Below are positions 37,870-46,959 of a stretch of DNA of 49,767 nt, in pieces (within the stretch, counting starts at the first letter, position 1; the number at the start of each line of letters is the position of its first letter). Under the pieces are notes generated by a model. The model was not told where the DNA came from. It did no database searches and saw only the letters and a list, made by a program, of their open reading frames with translations. The stretch comes from Candidatus Krumholzibacteriia bacterium (GTDB lineage: Bacteria > Krumholzibacteriota > Krumholzibacteriia > JAJRXK01). The position numbers and the translations under genes are program-made. The stretch is taken from contig DATFKK010000190.1 in assembly GCA_035268685.1 (NCBI GenBank), positions 1-49,767 of the forward strand, written 5' to 3'.

Positions 37870-40623
37870 TCAGTCCACGGTGCGCGCCAGTCCTCGTTCC
37901 CGGGGATCGGCCACCGCCTGCAACGCGCCGTCGGCCGCGCGTTCGAGTCCGACGACCCTGGCCGTTCCGTCCGAGGGCTCGATCCGATACCCGAGGCGCT
38001 GGACGGCGCGGACCCATCCGGGCGGGACACGGTCGGACTCGAAGGTGACGGCGGAACCGGCGAGTCCGATCCGTGGCGCGGCGACGGCCCGGTCGAGGGG
38101 CCAGGCGTCGGCGAGGCGCCGGTGCAGGACCTGGGCGGCGGCGGCCGGGGCGTCGGCAGCGCCCGTGGCGGCGAGGGCCAGCCACACGTGGCCGTCGCGG
38201 GTGGTGATCCCCGGTGTCGACGCCGTGCGGATGGCGGCGCCGGGCCGGACACGGTCCGGGCGGGTGGGTGCCGACGTGGGGTCGGCGGCCGTGTCGAAGC
38301 GCAGCATGCCGTCGTTCAGTCCGACTCCGGTCCCCGGCGCGATCCAGGCGGCGCCGAAGCGACCGTTCAGTTCGAGGGTCATCGCGACCGCGTGGCCGGC
38401 GGCGTCGACGACGGCCAGGTGCGTCGCGCCGCGCTCCCGGCGCGGATCGGGTGCTTCGGTCCGGGGTGCCGGTCCGATGGTGCCGGCCCGGGGCAGGCGC
38501 CGCGTGAGCCGCGCCAGGTCGGAGTGCGACAGCAGTTCGCGCAACGGGACGGGCATCACCGATGGATCGCCGACGTGGTCGCGCGCCGCCGGTGTGACGA
38601 GCCGCAGCGCCTCGATCCAGGCGCGGGCGCGGTCGGCTCCGGCCGGGTCCGCGTGGTCGGCGCGCTGGGCGTCGAGCAGGGTCCAGGTCCAGGGCAGGAC
38701 CAGGGCGGATTCGCCCGGGGGCGTCGCGGTGTGGAGCACGACGCGCCCGTCCCGGCTCAACGGCCAGCGAACGGCTTCGCGCTCCCGGACGCGATAGGCG
38801 CGCAGGTCCTCGATCGACCAGATTCCGCCGGCGCGTCGGACGTCGTCGACCACCGACCTTCCGATCCGGCCTCTCGACCAGACGCCGGCACCCTCGCGAC
38901 CCAGCGCCAGCAGGGTCTCGGCCAGATCCGGGCGGACGAGTCGTTCCCCGGCCTGGACCAGGCGGCCGTCCGGCAGATAGGTCCTGCGCGTCGATTCGAA
39001 GGCCTGGAGACGGGCACGCTCGCCGGCCAGCGCACGCGCGGTGCCGGTACGCACGGCCGCGCCCCGTGCGGCCGCCTCGAGCGCCGGGCGGAGAAGGCTG
39101 GGCCAGGCCAGCGCACCGTACCGGTCGTGGATCCGTTGCAGTCCGGGCACGGTTCCCGGGATCGCCGCCGCGAGAGGCCCGCGTGATGCCGCCGCGGTCA
39201 GACCCTCGGCCTCGAGTTCGTCGAAGAAGAATTCGTGCGCGGCGAGCGGTGCGCGCAGTCCGAAGTCGAACGATCGCGTCGACATGTCACGCGCGTCGTG
39301 GACGACCGCGGATCCGCCACCCCCGAGTCCCGCGACGTCGGGACGGACCACGCACAGGGCGAAGGCCATGGCGACCGCGGCGTCGGCCGCGGTGCCCCCC
39401 TCGCGAAGGATCTCGATCCCGATGCGGGTCACCGCCGAGTCGGCGCTGACCGCCGCTCCGCCACGACCGAGCACGCGGTGGGCGCCACCGCCCCGGGTCC
39501 ACGCCGAAGTCAGCACGGCGAAGGCGCGCTTGTCGCGCACCGAGGAGCTCCGCGCCCACCGCCGACGGAGGTCGGCATCGTCGCCGGTCGCGAGGTCGTA
39601 GGCGTGCCACAGGACGCCCCGGGTCCACCCCGTCGCCCCGGTCCGGTCGAGGGCGCGTAGCGTGCCGGCGATCGCGCGCGCCTGGTCGCGCTCGTCGGGC
39701 GGCGCGAAGCGGTCCGCCGGTCCCCGTACGACGCGCCAGGCCCGGTCGACCGACCGGTATCCGGCTGCGGTCAGCACCACGGGTCTGCGCCATCGTCGCG
39801 CGGTCTCGGCCAGCAGTTCGAGACGCGGCGCGAGGGCGCGGGCGATCTCGTCGACGGCCACGCTGTCCTCGTCGGTGGCCGACCACACCGACGGTCGGGG
39901 TCGGGGATCGGGATCGTCGTCGCCCGGACGTGAGACCGGCTCGTCGAGTTCGATCCCGATCAGGTCGAACTCGTCCCAGAAGTCGATCCGCTCGACCTCG
40001 TCGATCGAGCCCGCGCCGAGCGTGAGGAGACCGTCATAGCGAGCACGGACGGTCGCCACCAGACGGCGCCAGTCCGCCTCGCGGTGCGTGGTCGCGCTCA
40101 GGGCCGAGGGGAGCACGAGCAGATCGACCCCGACGTCGTCGGCCGTCGTCGCCCAACGGCTGCACCAGGCCCGGAGCCGGCCGAAGAACTTCGACCACGC
40201 CGCGTCGTCGTGCATGGCGACCCGGCCACGGGGGCCGCCGTCCAGGCGATCGACCCGAAGTCGGAGGACCAGCCGGAGCCCGAGTGCGTGGGCGCGGTCG
40301 ACGGACCAGCGCAGACGTTCCACCTCGACGGAGCGAGGGGTCGCCGGTGTGTCGAGGAAGGGGCTGTCGGCGCGTGCGACGAGCGCGACCACGTCCACGG
40401 CCACGGCCGTCGCTCCGGCGCCGGCGATGCGCTCGAAGCCCTCGCTCGCGGCCGGGCCTCCCGGACTGCGCTCGGGTGGATCGTTCCAGCCCCGTTCCAG
40501 GATCACGCCGTCCAGGCGGGCGACGGTGGGGGAAGCGCCCACCGACCGGGGATCGGGTTCCCCCAGCGCGGATCCGGTGATCAGCAGGAGACCCGTCGCG
40601 ACGAGGAGGATCAGGGTGGGCAC
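37870..40623 (-). CDS. Secreted fusion of GH113-like barrel and gamma-glutamyltransferase-like domain, both apparently inactive
   Basis: 917 residues from GTG 40623, preceded by GAGG; signal peptide about 1-21. Domain 1 (about 35-345) follows the GH113 mannanase pattern: RAHALGLRLVLR, READWRRLVATVRARYDG, IDFWDEFDLIGIELDE, GYRS. The two glutamates expected in GTE and FTE are A174 (LPSAL) and A286 (LTAAGYRS). Domain 2 (about 370-915) is gamma-glutamyltransferase-like: IGIEILREGGTAADAAVAMA, GLGGGGSAVVHDA, GPLAAAIPGTVPG. The self-processing site TTH is ATH (A733), so the nucleophile is missing. Other usual active-site residues also differ: E751, R775, A796/A797 and GAA at 821-823. Probably a binding or scaffold protein. 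The frame extends further upstream but overlaps mlaE/mlaF antisense and is not part of the gene. Confidence 0.75.
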   Translation of the reverse strand: MPTLILLVATGLLLITGSALGEPDPRSVGASPTVARLDGVILERGWNDPPERSPGGPAASEGFERIAGAGATAVAVDVVALVARADSPFLDTPATPRSVEVERLRWSVDRAHALGLRLVLRLRVDRLDGGPRGRVAMHDDAAWSKFFGRLRAWCSRWATTADDVGVDLLVLPSALSATTHREADWRRLVATVRARYDGLLTLGAGSIDEVERIDFWDEFDLIGIELDEPVSRPGDDDPDPRPRPSVWSATDEDSVAVDEIARALAPRLELLAETARRWRRPVVLTAAGYRSVDRAWRVVRGPADRFAPPDERDQARAIAGTLRALDRTGATGWTRGVLWHAYDLATGDDADLRRRWARSSSVRDKRAFAVLTSAWTRGGGAHRVLGRGGAAVSADSAVTRIGIEILREGGTAADAAVAMAFALCVVRPDVAGLGGGGSAVVHDARDMSTRSFDFGLRAPLAAHEFFFDELEAEGLTAAASRGPLAAAIPGTVPGLQRIHDRYGALAWPSLLRPALEAAARGAAVRTGTARALAGERARLQAFESTRRTYLPDGRLVQAGERLVRPDLAETLLALGREGAGVWSRGRIGRSVVDDVRRAGGIWSIEDLRAYRVREREAVRWPLSRDGRVVLHTATPPGESALVLPWTWTLLDAQRADHADPAGADRARAWIEALRLVTPAARDHVGDPSVMPVPLRELLSHSDLARLTRRLPRAGTIGPAPRTEAPDPRRERGATHLAVVDAAGHAVAMTLELNGRFGAAWIAPGTGVGLNDGMLRFDTAADPTSAPTRPDRVRPGAAIRTASTPGITTRDGHVWLALAATGAADAPAAAAQVLHRRLADAWPLDRAVAAPRIGLAGSAVTFESDRVPPGWVRAVQRLGYRIEPSDGTARVVGLERAADGALQAVADPRERGLARTVD

Positions 40624-40734
40624 GGGTCGACCTCGCCTCGGCGGGTGTCCGGGGAACGGAGTGTGATCGGGTGCGGACACGGCGGGTCGGCCGTCGAACG
40701 CGTACCGGTCGAGCGAGTTCCGGAGGTTGTCGCG

Positions 40735-40763
40735 TTGCCGTCGATCGATCGCGCGTCCATACT
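40735..40763 (+). promoter_or_regulatory. Candidate promoter of the Mla-type operon
   Basis: TTGCCG (40735-40740), 17 bp, CATACT (40758-40763). The ATG of the permease gene is at 40774, so the leader would be only about four bases; no Shine-Dalgarno is visible. Confidence 0.45.
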
Positions 40764-40773
40764 GCCGCCCATC

Positions 40774-41559
40774 ATGTGGATCCTCTTCGAGCGCCTCGGC
40801 GCGTCGTTCCTCGGAACCCTCACCGACCTCGGCCGGGTGGGCGTACTGCTGGCTCGCATCGTGCGCGCCTTCGTGGCGTTGCCGAAGAGTATCCACCTCG
40901 TCCTCCACCAGATGCGCATCATCGGGAACGGCTCGATTCCGCTGGTCCTGGTGACCTCGATCTTCACCGGTGCCGTCGCCACGATCCAGGCCCACTACCA
41001 GTTCCAGGACTACGTCCCGATCCGTTTCCTGGGAACGGTGGTGGCCAAGAGTGTCCTGCTGGAACTGGGGCCGGTGCTCACGGCACTCGTGGTCGGGGCG
41101 CGTGTGGGCGCGAGCATCGCCGCGGAGTTGGGGACGATGCGGGTCACCGAACAGATCGACGCCCTCGAGATGATGGCGATCGATCCGACCCGCTACCTGG
41201 CCCTGCCGCGTTTCGTCGCCGCCTGCATCATGCTCCCGGTGCTGACGATCTTCTCCAACGCGATCGCCATCGGCGGGGGCTTCTTCGTGGCGGTGTTCAC
41301 GCTCGATGTCACGTCGAAGACCTTCAGCGACGGTTTGCGCTTCCTGTTCGAGACGCAGGACCTGTGGGGCGGGCTGATCAAGGCGCTGTGCTTCGGAGCG
41401 ATCATCGCGCTGTCGGGCTGCGTGCACGGCTTCCACGCGCGGGGCGGCGCGGCCGGTGTGGGGGAGGCGGCCATGCGCGCCGTGGTGATGTCGTCGTTGC
41501 TGGTCCTGGTGACCGACTACGTGCTGGCCGCGGTGATCTTCCAGGTGCTCTTCGGATGA
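40774..41559 (+). CDS. mlaE: MlaE-type ABC lipid-transport permease
   Basis: 261 residues. MlaE/YrbE permease fold with about five membrane segments. IPLVLVTSIFTGAVATIQAHYQF, LGPVLTALVVGARVGASIAAELGTMRVTEQIDALEMM (the conserved coupling region) and FCFGAIIALSGCVHGFHARGGA-like C-terminal sequence are diagnostic. It moves phospholipids between inner and outer membranes with an MCE protein and ATPase, both encoded next. Possibly translated from a leaderless mRNA. Confidence 0.93.
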   Translation: MWILFERLGASFLGTLTDLGRVGVLLARIVRAFVALPKSIHLVLHQMRIIGNGSIPLVLVTSIFTGAVATIQAHYQFQDYVPIRFLGTVVAKSVLLELGPVLTALVVGARVGASIAAELGTMRVTEQIDALEMMAIDPTRYLALPRFVAACIMLPVLTIFSNAIAIGGGFFVAVFTLDVTSKTFSDGLRFLFETQDLWGGLIKALCFGAIIALSGCVHGFHARGGAAGVGEAAMRAVVMSSLLVLVTDYVLAAVIFQVLFG

Positions 41560-41569
41560 GCGGGGTGCG

Positions 41570-42325
41570 ATGAGCCAGGGAATCGTCATCCAGGGACTGC
41601 ACAAACGCTTCGACGACAACGTCGTGCTCGACGGCATCGATCTGCGCATCGAGCGTGGCGAGCAGCGGGTGATCCTGGGCCGCAGCGGGCAGGGCAAGAG
41701 CGTGCTGCTGAAGCTGTTGGTGGGTCTGCTCGAGGCCGACGCCGGATCGATCGTGGTCGACGGGCAGGAGGTCACGCGCATGCGGCGCGAGGAGCTGTAC
41801 CAGCTGCGGCGACGGTTCAGCATGGTGTTCCAGGGCGGCGCGCTGTTCGACTCGATGACCATTCTCGAGAACGTGGGGCTCGGACTGCAGGAGCACACGA
41901 AGCTGTCCGACGGCGAGATCCGCCGGCGCGCCGAGGAGGCGCTGGCCACGGTGGAGCTGGTCGACGTGGGTTCGAAGCTCCCGTCGGCGCTCTCGGGTGG
42001 GATGCGCAAGCGCGCCAGCCTGGCGCGGGCGATCGTGACCGAACCCGACTACATCCTCTACGACGAGCCGACCACCGGCCTCGACCCGATCACCAGCGAC
42101 GCGATCAACCGTATGATCCGGCGGCTCGACGACGAACTGGGCGTGACCTCGCTGGTGGTCACGCACGACATGACCAGCGCGTTCACCGTGGGGGAGCGAT
42201 TCACCCTTCTCAACGACGGGTGCGTGTGTTTCGAGGGAACCGCCGACGAGGCACGCTCGTCCACGGACGGTCCGATCCGTCAGTTCATCGACGGGAACAG
42301 CGAGGGCTCGCTCGAGTGCAACTGA
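41570..42325 (+). CDS. mlaF: MlaF-type ABC transporter ATPase
   Basis: 251 residues, 10 bases after mlaE. Walker A GRSGQGKS (37-44), Q-loop VFQGGALFDSMTILENV, signature LSGGMRKRASLARAI, Walker B ILYDEPTTGLDP and H-loop VVTHDM. LSGGM in place of LSGGQ and the GALFDS sequence are typical of MlaF and its relatives. It powers the neighbouring permease. The C-terminus ends EGSLECN. Confidence 0.94.
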   Translation: MSQGIVIQGLHKRFDDNVVLDGIDLRIERGEQRVILGRSGQGKSVLLKLLVGLLEADAGSIVVDGQEVTRMRREELYQLRRRFSMVFQGGALFDSMTILENVGLGLQEHTKLSDGEIRRRAEEALATVELVDVGSKLPSALSGGMRKRASLARAIVTEPDYILYDEPTTGLDPITSDAINRMIRRLDDELGVTSLVVTHDMTSAFTVGERFTLLNDGCVCFEGTADEARSSTDGPIRQFIDGNSEGSLECN

Positions 42326-42383
42326 TCCGGGGGGGCGGCCGATCGAGGCCGCGCCGCCGGGTCGAAGGGAACGGGGGAAGACG

Positions 42384-43280
42384 ATGACGCGACGAGGTAC
42401 CGAGATCCAGGTCGGGCTGGCGCTGATCGCGGCCCTGTTCGTGCTGATCTTCGGTCTCATGTGGTTCCAGAACTACCAGATCGGCTCGTCCTACCAGCGG
42501 ATGAAGGTGCGCTTCGAGAAGGTCGGGGGGCTCGGGGCCGGCGATCCGGTCGAGGTCCGGGGGATGGATCTGGGCAAGGTGATCGGTGTCGACCTCGCCG
42601 ACGACGGCGTCCTGGTCACGCTGCGTCTGCCCGGCAGCGTGACGGTGCGCGACGACGCAGAGATCCGTCTGGGGTCGGCCGGGATCATGGGGGAACGGAT
42701 GGTCGCCGTGGAACCGGGAACGGGCACGCCCGTCGACCTCGAGGACCGCGTGTTCGAGGGCGTGTACCAGCCCTCCTCGACCGACATGGTGGGGACCCTC
42801 GAGACCATGAACGAGCGTGTCGTGCAGTTCCTCGACCGCACCGAGGATCTCGTGGTGAGCCTGCAGGAGGACCAGGTCCTCGTGCGGACGCTCGAGAACA
42901 CCGCCCGCGCGGCCGAGACCGCCACCGACGTGCTCGAGGAGAACCGCAGCGACATGCGCCGCGCCGCCACGAGCATGGCCGACCTCGCCGAGCGCATGGG
43001 GTCATTCCTCGATGAGAACGACGAGGAGCTCGGCGAGGGAATCGAAGGGCTGGCGCGCGCCAGCACGACCCTCGACTCGCTCGCCCACCAGATGGCGGGC
43101 GTTCTCGACGGCACCGAGGAGGTCCTGACCGCGTTGAACGAGCAGAAAGGTGCCGCCGGGCGGATGATCCACGACGAACAGGCCGGCGAGGACCTCGTCG
43201 AGAGTCTGCGGCAGCTACGCTTCCTGGTGGAGGACCTGCAGCGCAATCCCCAGCGCTATCTGACGGTGAAGATCTTCTAG
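42384..43280 (+). CDS. mlaD: MlaD/MCE-domain lipid-binding protein
   Basis: 298 residues. N-terminal membrane anchor (about 11-28), single MCE domain about 38-118 (MKVRFEKVGGLGAGDPVEVRGMDLGKV; GSAGIMGERMVAVEPG), then a long helical, Glu-rich tail of about 150 residues predicted to be coiled coil. MCE proteins form hexamers with a central hydrophobic pore. The long tail suggests a tube-like extension toward the outer membrane, which is inference. No MlaC or MlaB gene lies in the window. Confidence 0.9.
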   Translation: MTRRGTEIQVGLALIAALFVLIFGLMWFQNYQIGSSYQRMKVRFEKVGGLGAGDPVEVRGMDLGKVIGVDLADDGVLVTLRLPGSVTVRDDAEIRLGSAGIMGERMVAVEPGTGTPVDLEDRVFEGVYQPSSTDMVGTLETMNERVVQFLDRTEDLVVSLQEDQVLVRTLENTARAAETATDVLEENRSDMRRAATSMADLAERMGSFLDENDEELGEGIEGLARASTTLDSLAHQMAGVLDGTEEVLTALNEQKGAAGRMIHDEQAGEDLVESLRQLRFLVEDLQRNPQRYLTVKIF

Positions 43281-43386
43281 TTCGGTCGTATGCTGCCCGA
43301 CCCGGCGCGATCGTTCCCACGCCGGGTCACGCCTCCACACCCACGCCTCCCCCGCGTGTCCCGCCGGGCGGGACGGAGGAGGAACC

Positions 43387-44805
43387 ATGGCCAAGGACAC
43401 CCGCCGCTTCCAGTGCTCGGAGTGCGAGCACGTCGAGCTCCGTTGGATGGGCCGATGCCCGTCGTGCGGGGCGTGGAACAGCCTGCAGGAGACCCGTGTG
43501 GAGCCCCCGGAGGGGGACGGCGCACCGGGGCGGCGCCGGGCCGGTCGTCGCGGGGACTCGTCGCGCCCGTTGTCCCGGCCGACGCCGATCGACCGGGTTC
43601 CGCGTGCGGCCTTCGAGCGCCGTCCCATCGAACCCGAGGAGTTCTCGCGGGTGCTCGGCGGTGGTCTGGTCCCGGGCAGCCTGCTGCTGCTCGGCGGCGC
43701 GCCGGGCGTGGGCAAGTCCACCCTGCTGACCATGATCTGCGGACAGCTCGCCCGTCGCGGCGAGTCGGTGGTCTATCTCAGCGCCGAGGAGTCGGGCGCC
43801 CAGGTCCGTGCCCGGGCCGAACGTCTGGGCGCGACCCACGACGCGTTCCTGCTGGTCGAACAGCCGGTGCTCGAGCGCGTGCTCCCCGGTCTGTACGACG
43901 ATCCACCCGCTCTGCTCGTCGTCGACTCCATCCAGACGGTGATCTCGGAGGAACACGACTCGACGCCGGGTCTGGTGTCGCAGATCCGCACCTGTGGCAG
44001 CCTGCTCGCCGACTTCGCACGGACCACGGGCTGTGCGGTGGTCGTCGTGGGCCACGTGACCAAGGACGGAGACCTCGCCGGCCCGCGGGTGTTGGAGCAC
44101 CTGGTCGACACCGTCCTGTATTTCGAGCCGCAGGACGAGGACTCGGTGCGCATGGTCCGGGCGTTCAAGAACCGCTTCGGGCGTACCGGCGAGCTGGCCG
44201 TGCTCGAGATGACGTCGACGGGGCTCCGACCCGTTCGTGACGCCAGTGCGCTGTTCCTGTCGGGACGCCGGCAGGGAGAGACCGGCTCGGCCGTGAGCTG
44301 CATCGTCTCGGGGACCCGCCCGTTGTTGGTGGAGGTCCAGGCGTTGCTCGTGAGCAGTCAGTACGGAACCCCCACGCGCGTGGTCACCGGCATCGACACG
44401 AAGCGGGTGGCCCAGCTGGCCGCGATCCTGGAGGCGCGCGGCGACGTGCAGTTGATCGGCAACGACGTGTACGTCAAGGTGGCCGGTGGCCTGCGCCTGA
44501 ACGACCCGGCGGCCGACCTGTCCCTGCTACTCGCCATGGCGTCGAGCCTCAGGGAGGTGCCGCTGCCCTCGGACCTGATCGCCCTCGGCGAGGTCGGTCT
44601 GACGGGCGAACTGCGACGCGTGGGTCAGCTCGACCTTCGATTGGAGGAAGCACGCGCGCACGGCTTCCGGCGGGCCCTGGTCGCGGCCCATGATCCCGGA
44701 TCGGTGCCGCGGATCCAAGGGATCGAGGGAATCGCCGTGTCGACGGTACGCGACGCCATCCGCGCGGCCTGGGCCGGGGCGACCACGGCAGGAGGGACCC
44801 CGTGA
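43387..44805 (+). CDS. radA: DNA repair protein RadA
   Basis: 472 residues, with GGAGGA just before the ATG. Branch-migration helicase in recombinational repair. N-terminal zinc finger C10, C13, C24, C27 (CSEC, CPSC); RecA-like ATPase with Walker A GGAPGVGKST (103-112), LLVVDSIQT, and the RadA-specific KNRFG at 261-265; C-terminal Lon-like domain (LNDPAADLSLLLAMASS, LGEVGLTGELRRV). Start of a five-gene chain joined by four-base overlaps with ispD, ispF, ddl and cysS. Confidence 0.96.
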   Translation: MAKDTRRFQCSECEHVELRWMGRCPSCGAWNSLQETRVEPPEGDGAPGRRRAGRRGDSSRPLSRPTPIDRVPRAAFERRPIEPEEFSRVLGGGLVPGSLLLLGGAPGVGKSTLLTMICGQLARRGESVVYLSAEESGAQVRARAERLGATHDAFLLVEQPVLERVLPGLYDDPPALLVVDSIQTVISEEHDSTPGLVSQIRTCGSLLADFARTTGCAVVVVGHVTKDGDLAGPRVLEHLVDTVLYFEPQDEDSVRMVRAFKNRFGRTGELAVLEMTSTGLRPVRDASALFLSGRRQGETGSAVSCIVSGTRPLLVEVQALLVSSQYGTPTRVVTGIDTKRVAQLAAILEARGDVQLIGNDVYVKVAGGLRLNDPAADLSLLLAMASSLREVPLPSDLIALGEVGLTGELRRVGQLDLRLEEARAHGFRRALVAAHDPGSVPRIQGIEGIAVSTVRDAIRAAWAGATTAGGTP

Positions 44806-45542
44806 ACGCGAAGCGCAGCCGAGGGCCGGGTACGATCGGGTTGGTCCTGGCCGCCGGCGAGGGTCTGCGAGCCGGCGGCCGCAAGCAGTTCCGCGAGGCC
44901 GGGGGGCGCAGTGTCCTGCGCCACGCGGTCGACGGGCTGTGCGCCCTGCGTGAGATCGGCGGGGTGATCGTGGTGGTTCCCGAGGACGCGATCGAGGCCG
45001 TGCGCGAGGAGCTGGACGACGTTCCGCGGCTGGTCGACGTGATCGGCGGTGGGGTCACGCGCAACCGGTCGTCGCGCAACGGCGTCGCCGCGCTTCCCGA
45101 CTCGTGCCGCTACGTCCTGATCCACGACGCCGCGCGGCCCTTCGCATCTCCGAAGCTGATCCGCCGCGTCCTGCGTGCGGCCCGCGACGTCGGCGCGGCC
45201 GTCCCCGCCGTGCCGGTGAGCGACTCGGTGGTCGAACTCTTCGCCGACGGCGGTCTGCGCCGCTATCTCGAGCGCGATCGCATCCGCGCGGTGCAGACCC
45301 CGCAGGCCTTCGCCCGCGAGGTGATCGAGGCGGCCTTCGCCCGTACCCGCCGCGACGACTTCACCGACGACGCCGGTGTGGTCCGCCGGACGGGGCGTCC
45401 GGTGGCCGTGGTCGAGGGCGACGCGACGAACGTGAAGATCACCTCGCAGGAGGACCTCGAACACGCCCTGCGGCTGCTCGCGCCTCCGGCCACGGTGACC
45501 CCCCTGCCCGAGCTCCCGCGTCGCCGGAGGAAGAAGACGTGA
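44802..45542 (+). CDS. ispD: 2-C-methyl-D-erythritol 4-phosphate cytidylyltransferase
   Basis: 246 residues from GTG, overlapping radA by GTGA. Third step of the non-mevalonate isoprenoid pathway: joins MEP to [21 protein letters not shown] is the nucleotide-binding loop; [18 protein letters not shown] (108-113) and the C-terminal [13 protein letters not shown] are typical. The last residues are basic (RRRRKKT). Next to ispF as in many bacteria. Confidence 0.95.
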   Translation: MNAKRSRGPGTIGLVLAAGEGLRAGGRKQFREAGGRSVLRHAVDGLCALREIGGVIVVVPEDAIEAVREELDDVPRLVDVIGGGVTRNRSSRNGVAALPDSCRYVLIHDAARPFASPKLIRRVLRAARDVGAAVPAVPVSDSVVELFADGGLRRYLERDRIRAVQTPQAFAREVIEAAFARTRRDDFTDDAGVVRRTGRPVAVVEGDATNVKITSQEDLEHALRLLAPPATVTPLPELPRRRRKKT

Positions 45543-46024
45543 TCCGCGTGGGGCAGGGCATCGACCGGCACCGTCTCGAGGCCGGCCGTCGTCTCGTTCT
45601 GGGCGGCGTCGAGATCGAGCACACGCACGGACTGGTCGGCCACAGCGACGCCGACGCCCTGCTGCACGCGATCTGCGACGCGTTGCTCGGCGCGATCGCC
45701 GACGGCGACATCGGCCGCCACTTCGCCGACACCGACCCCGCCCACGCCGGCCGCGACAGCCGCGACTTCCTGCGCTCGGTCCGCGACCGCGTGCGCGGCG
45801 CCGGCTACGCGGTGGTGAACGTCGACTCCACGGTCATGGCCGAGGCACCCCGCCTGGCCCCGCACGTCGAGACCATGCGCGCGAACATCGCCGAGGACCT
45901 CGGGATCGACGTCGGGCGCGTGTCGGTGAAGGCGACCCGCGGCGAGGGGCTGGGCCCGGAGGGGCGGGGCGAGGCGATCACCGCCCACGCCGTGGTCCTG
46001 GTGGCCGCGGAGGACACGGCATGA
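45539..46024 (+). CDS. ispF: 2-C-methyl-D-erythritol 2,4-cyclodiphosphate synthase
   Basis: 161 residues from GTG 45539 (GTGA overlap with ispD). Cyclises CDP-ME 2-phosphate in the MEP pathway. Metal ligands D9 and H11 (GIDRHRL) and H43 ([16 protein letters not shown]); [36 protein letters not shown] with the conserved TxxEGLG pattern. IspE is not in this window. Confidence 0.95.
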   Translation: MIRVGQGIDRHRLEAGRRLVLGGVEIEHTHGLVGHSDADALLHAICDALLGAIADGDIGRHFADTDPAHAGRDSRDFLRSVRDRVRGAGYAVVNVDSTVMAEAPRLAPHVETMRANIAEDLGIDVGRVSVKATRGEGLGPEGRGEAITAHAVVLVAAEDTA

Positions 46025-46959
46025 CCGCGCCGCTCGCCGTGACCGTGCTCATGGGCGGCGGCACCCGCGAGCACGAGGTGTCCCTCGACACCGGCACCGC
46101 CGTGGCCGATGCCCTCGACCGGCGCGGGCATCGCGTGCGCCGCGCCGTGCTGACCGACGCCGCGCTCGGTCCGCTGCTCGGGGCCGTCGACGGCGCCGAC
46201 GTGGTCTTCGTCGCCCTGCACGGCGGCGCCGGCGAGGACGGCCGGGTGCAGGCGGCCCTGGAACTGGCCGGGGTGTGCTACGTGGGCAGCGGACCGGGGC
46301 CGAGTGCCGTCGCCATGGACAAGATCTGGACGAAGCAGATCGCGCGGGAATGCGGGGTGCCGACGACGCCCGAGCACGTCCTCGCTCCCGACGCCGCCGA
46401 CGACGAGGTCCGGGCCGCGGCCGAGGATCTCGGGGGAAGGGTCGTCCTGAAGCCCACCGGCGAGGGCTCGGCGGTCGGCGTCACCCTCTGCGCCGATGCC
46501 GACACCGCGGTCGCCGCCTGGCGCGAACGCGACCTGCCCGGCGTGCGCTTCATGCTCGAGCCCTACGTCGAGGGCCACGAGCTGACCGTTCCCCTGCTGT
46601 GGGACGAGTCCTACGGGGTCATCGAGATCCGCCCGCGCGAGGGCTTCTACGACTACACGAACAAGTACACCGCCGGGCGCACCGAGTACGACTGCCCGGC
46701 CGATCTGCCCGCACCGGTGGCCGAGGCGGTGGCCTCGCACGCGCTGGATCTGTATCGTGCGCTGCACCTGCGCGACATGGCGCGGATCGACTTCCGCATG
46801 GACCACGACCACCGGCCGTACCTGCTCGAGGTCAACACGATCCCGGGCATGACGGGAACCAGCCTGTTGCCCATGGGCGCCGCCCACGCCGGCATCGACT
46901 TCGACGAACTCTGCGATCGCCTGTGCCGCCGGGCCTTCGCGAGGGGGAGCGCGACGTGA
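46021..46959 (+). CDS. ddl: D-alanine--D-alanine ligase
   Basis: 312 residues, ATGA overlap with ispF. Makes the D-Ala-D-Ala dipeptide for peptidoglycan. [15 protein letters not shown] (the usual Ser before EHEVS region is Thr-Arg), [33 protein letters not shown]-grasp [27 protein letters not shown], and [24 protein letters not shown] with the metal ligands. Length is typical of Ddl. Placed in a translation and isoprenoid gene chain rather than the mur cluster. Confidence 0.93.
   Translation: MTAPLAVTVLMGGGTREHEVSLDTGTAVADALDRRGHRVRRAVLTDAALGPLLGAVDGADVVFVALHGGAGEDGRVQAALELAGVCYVGSGPGPSAVAMDKIWTKQIARECGVPTTPEHVLAPDAADDEVRAAAEDLGGRVVLKPTGEGSAVGVTLCADADTAVAAWRERDLPGVRFMLEPYVEGHELTVPLLWDESYGVIEIRPREGFYDYTNKYTAGRTEYDCPADLPAPVAEAVASHALDLYRALHLRDMARIDFRMDHDHRPYLLEVNTIPGMTGTSLLPMGAAHAGIDFDELCDRLCRRAFARGSAT

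Noticed and set aside
40624-42009. N-terminal extension of the GH113-GGT fusion frame by 462 codons
   Set aside because: It is antisense to mlaE and mlaF and low-complexity; a signal peptide and ribosome-binding site support the GTG at 40623.
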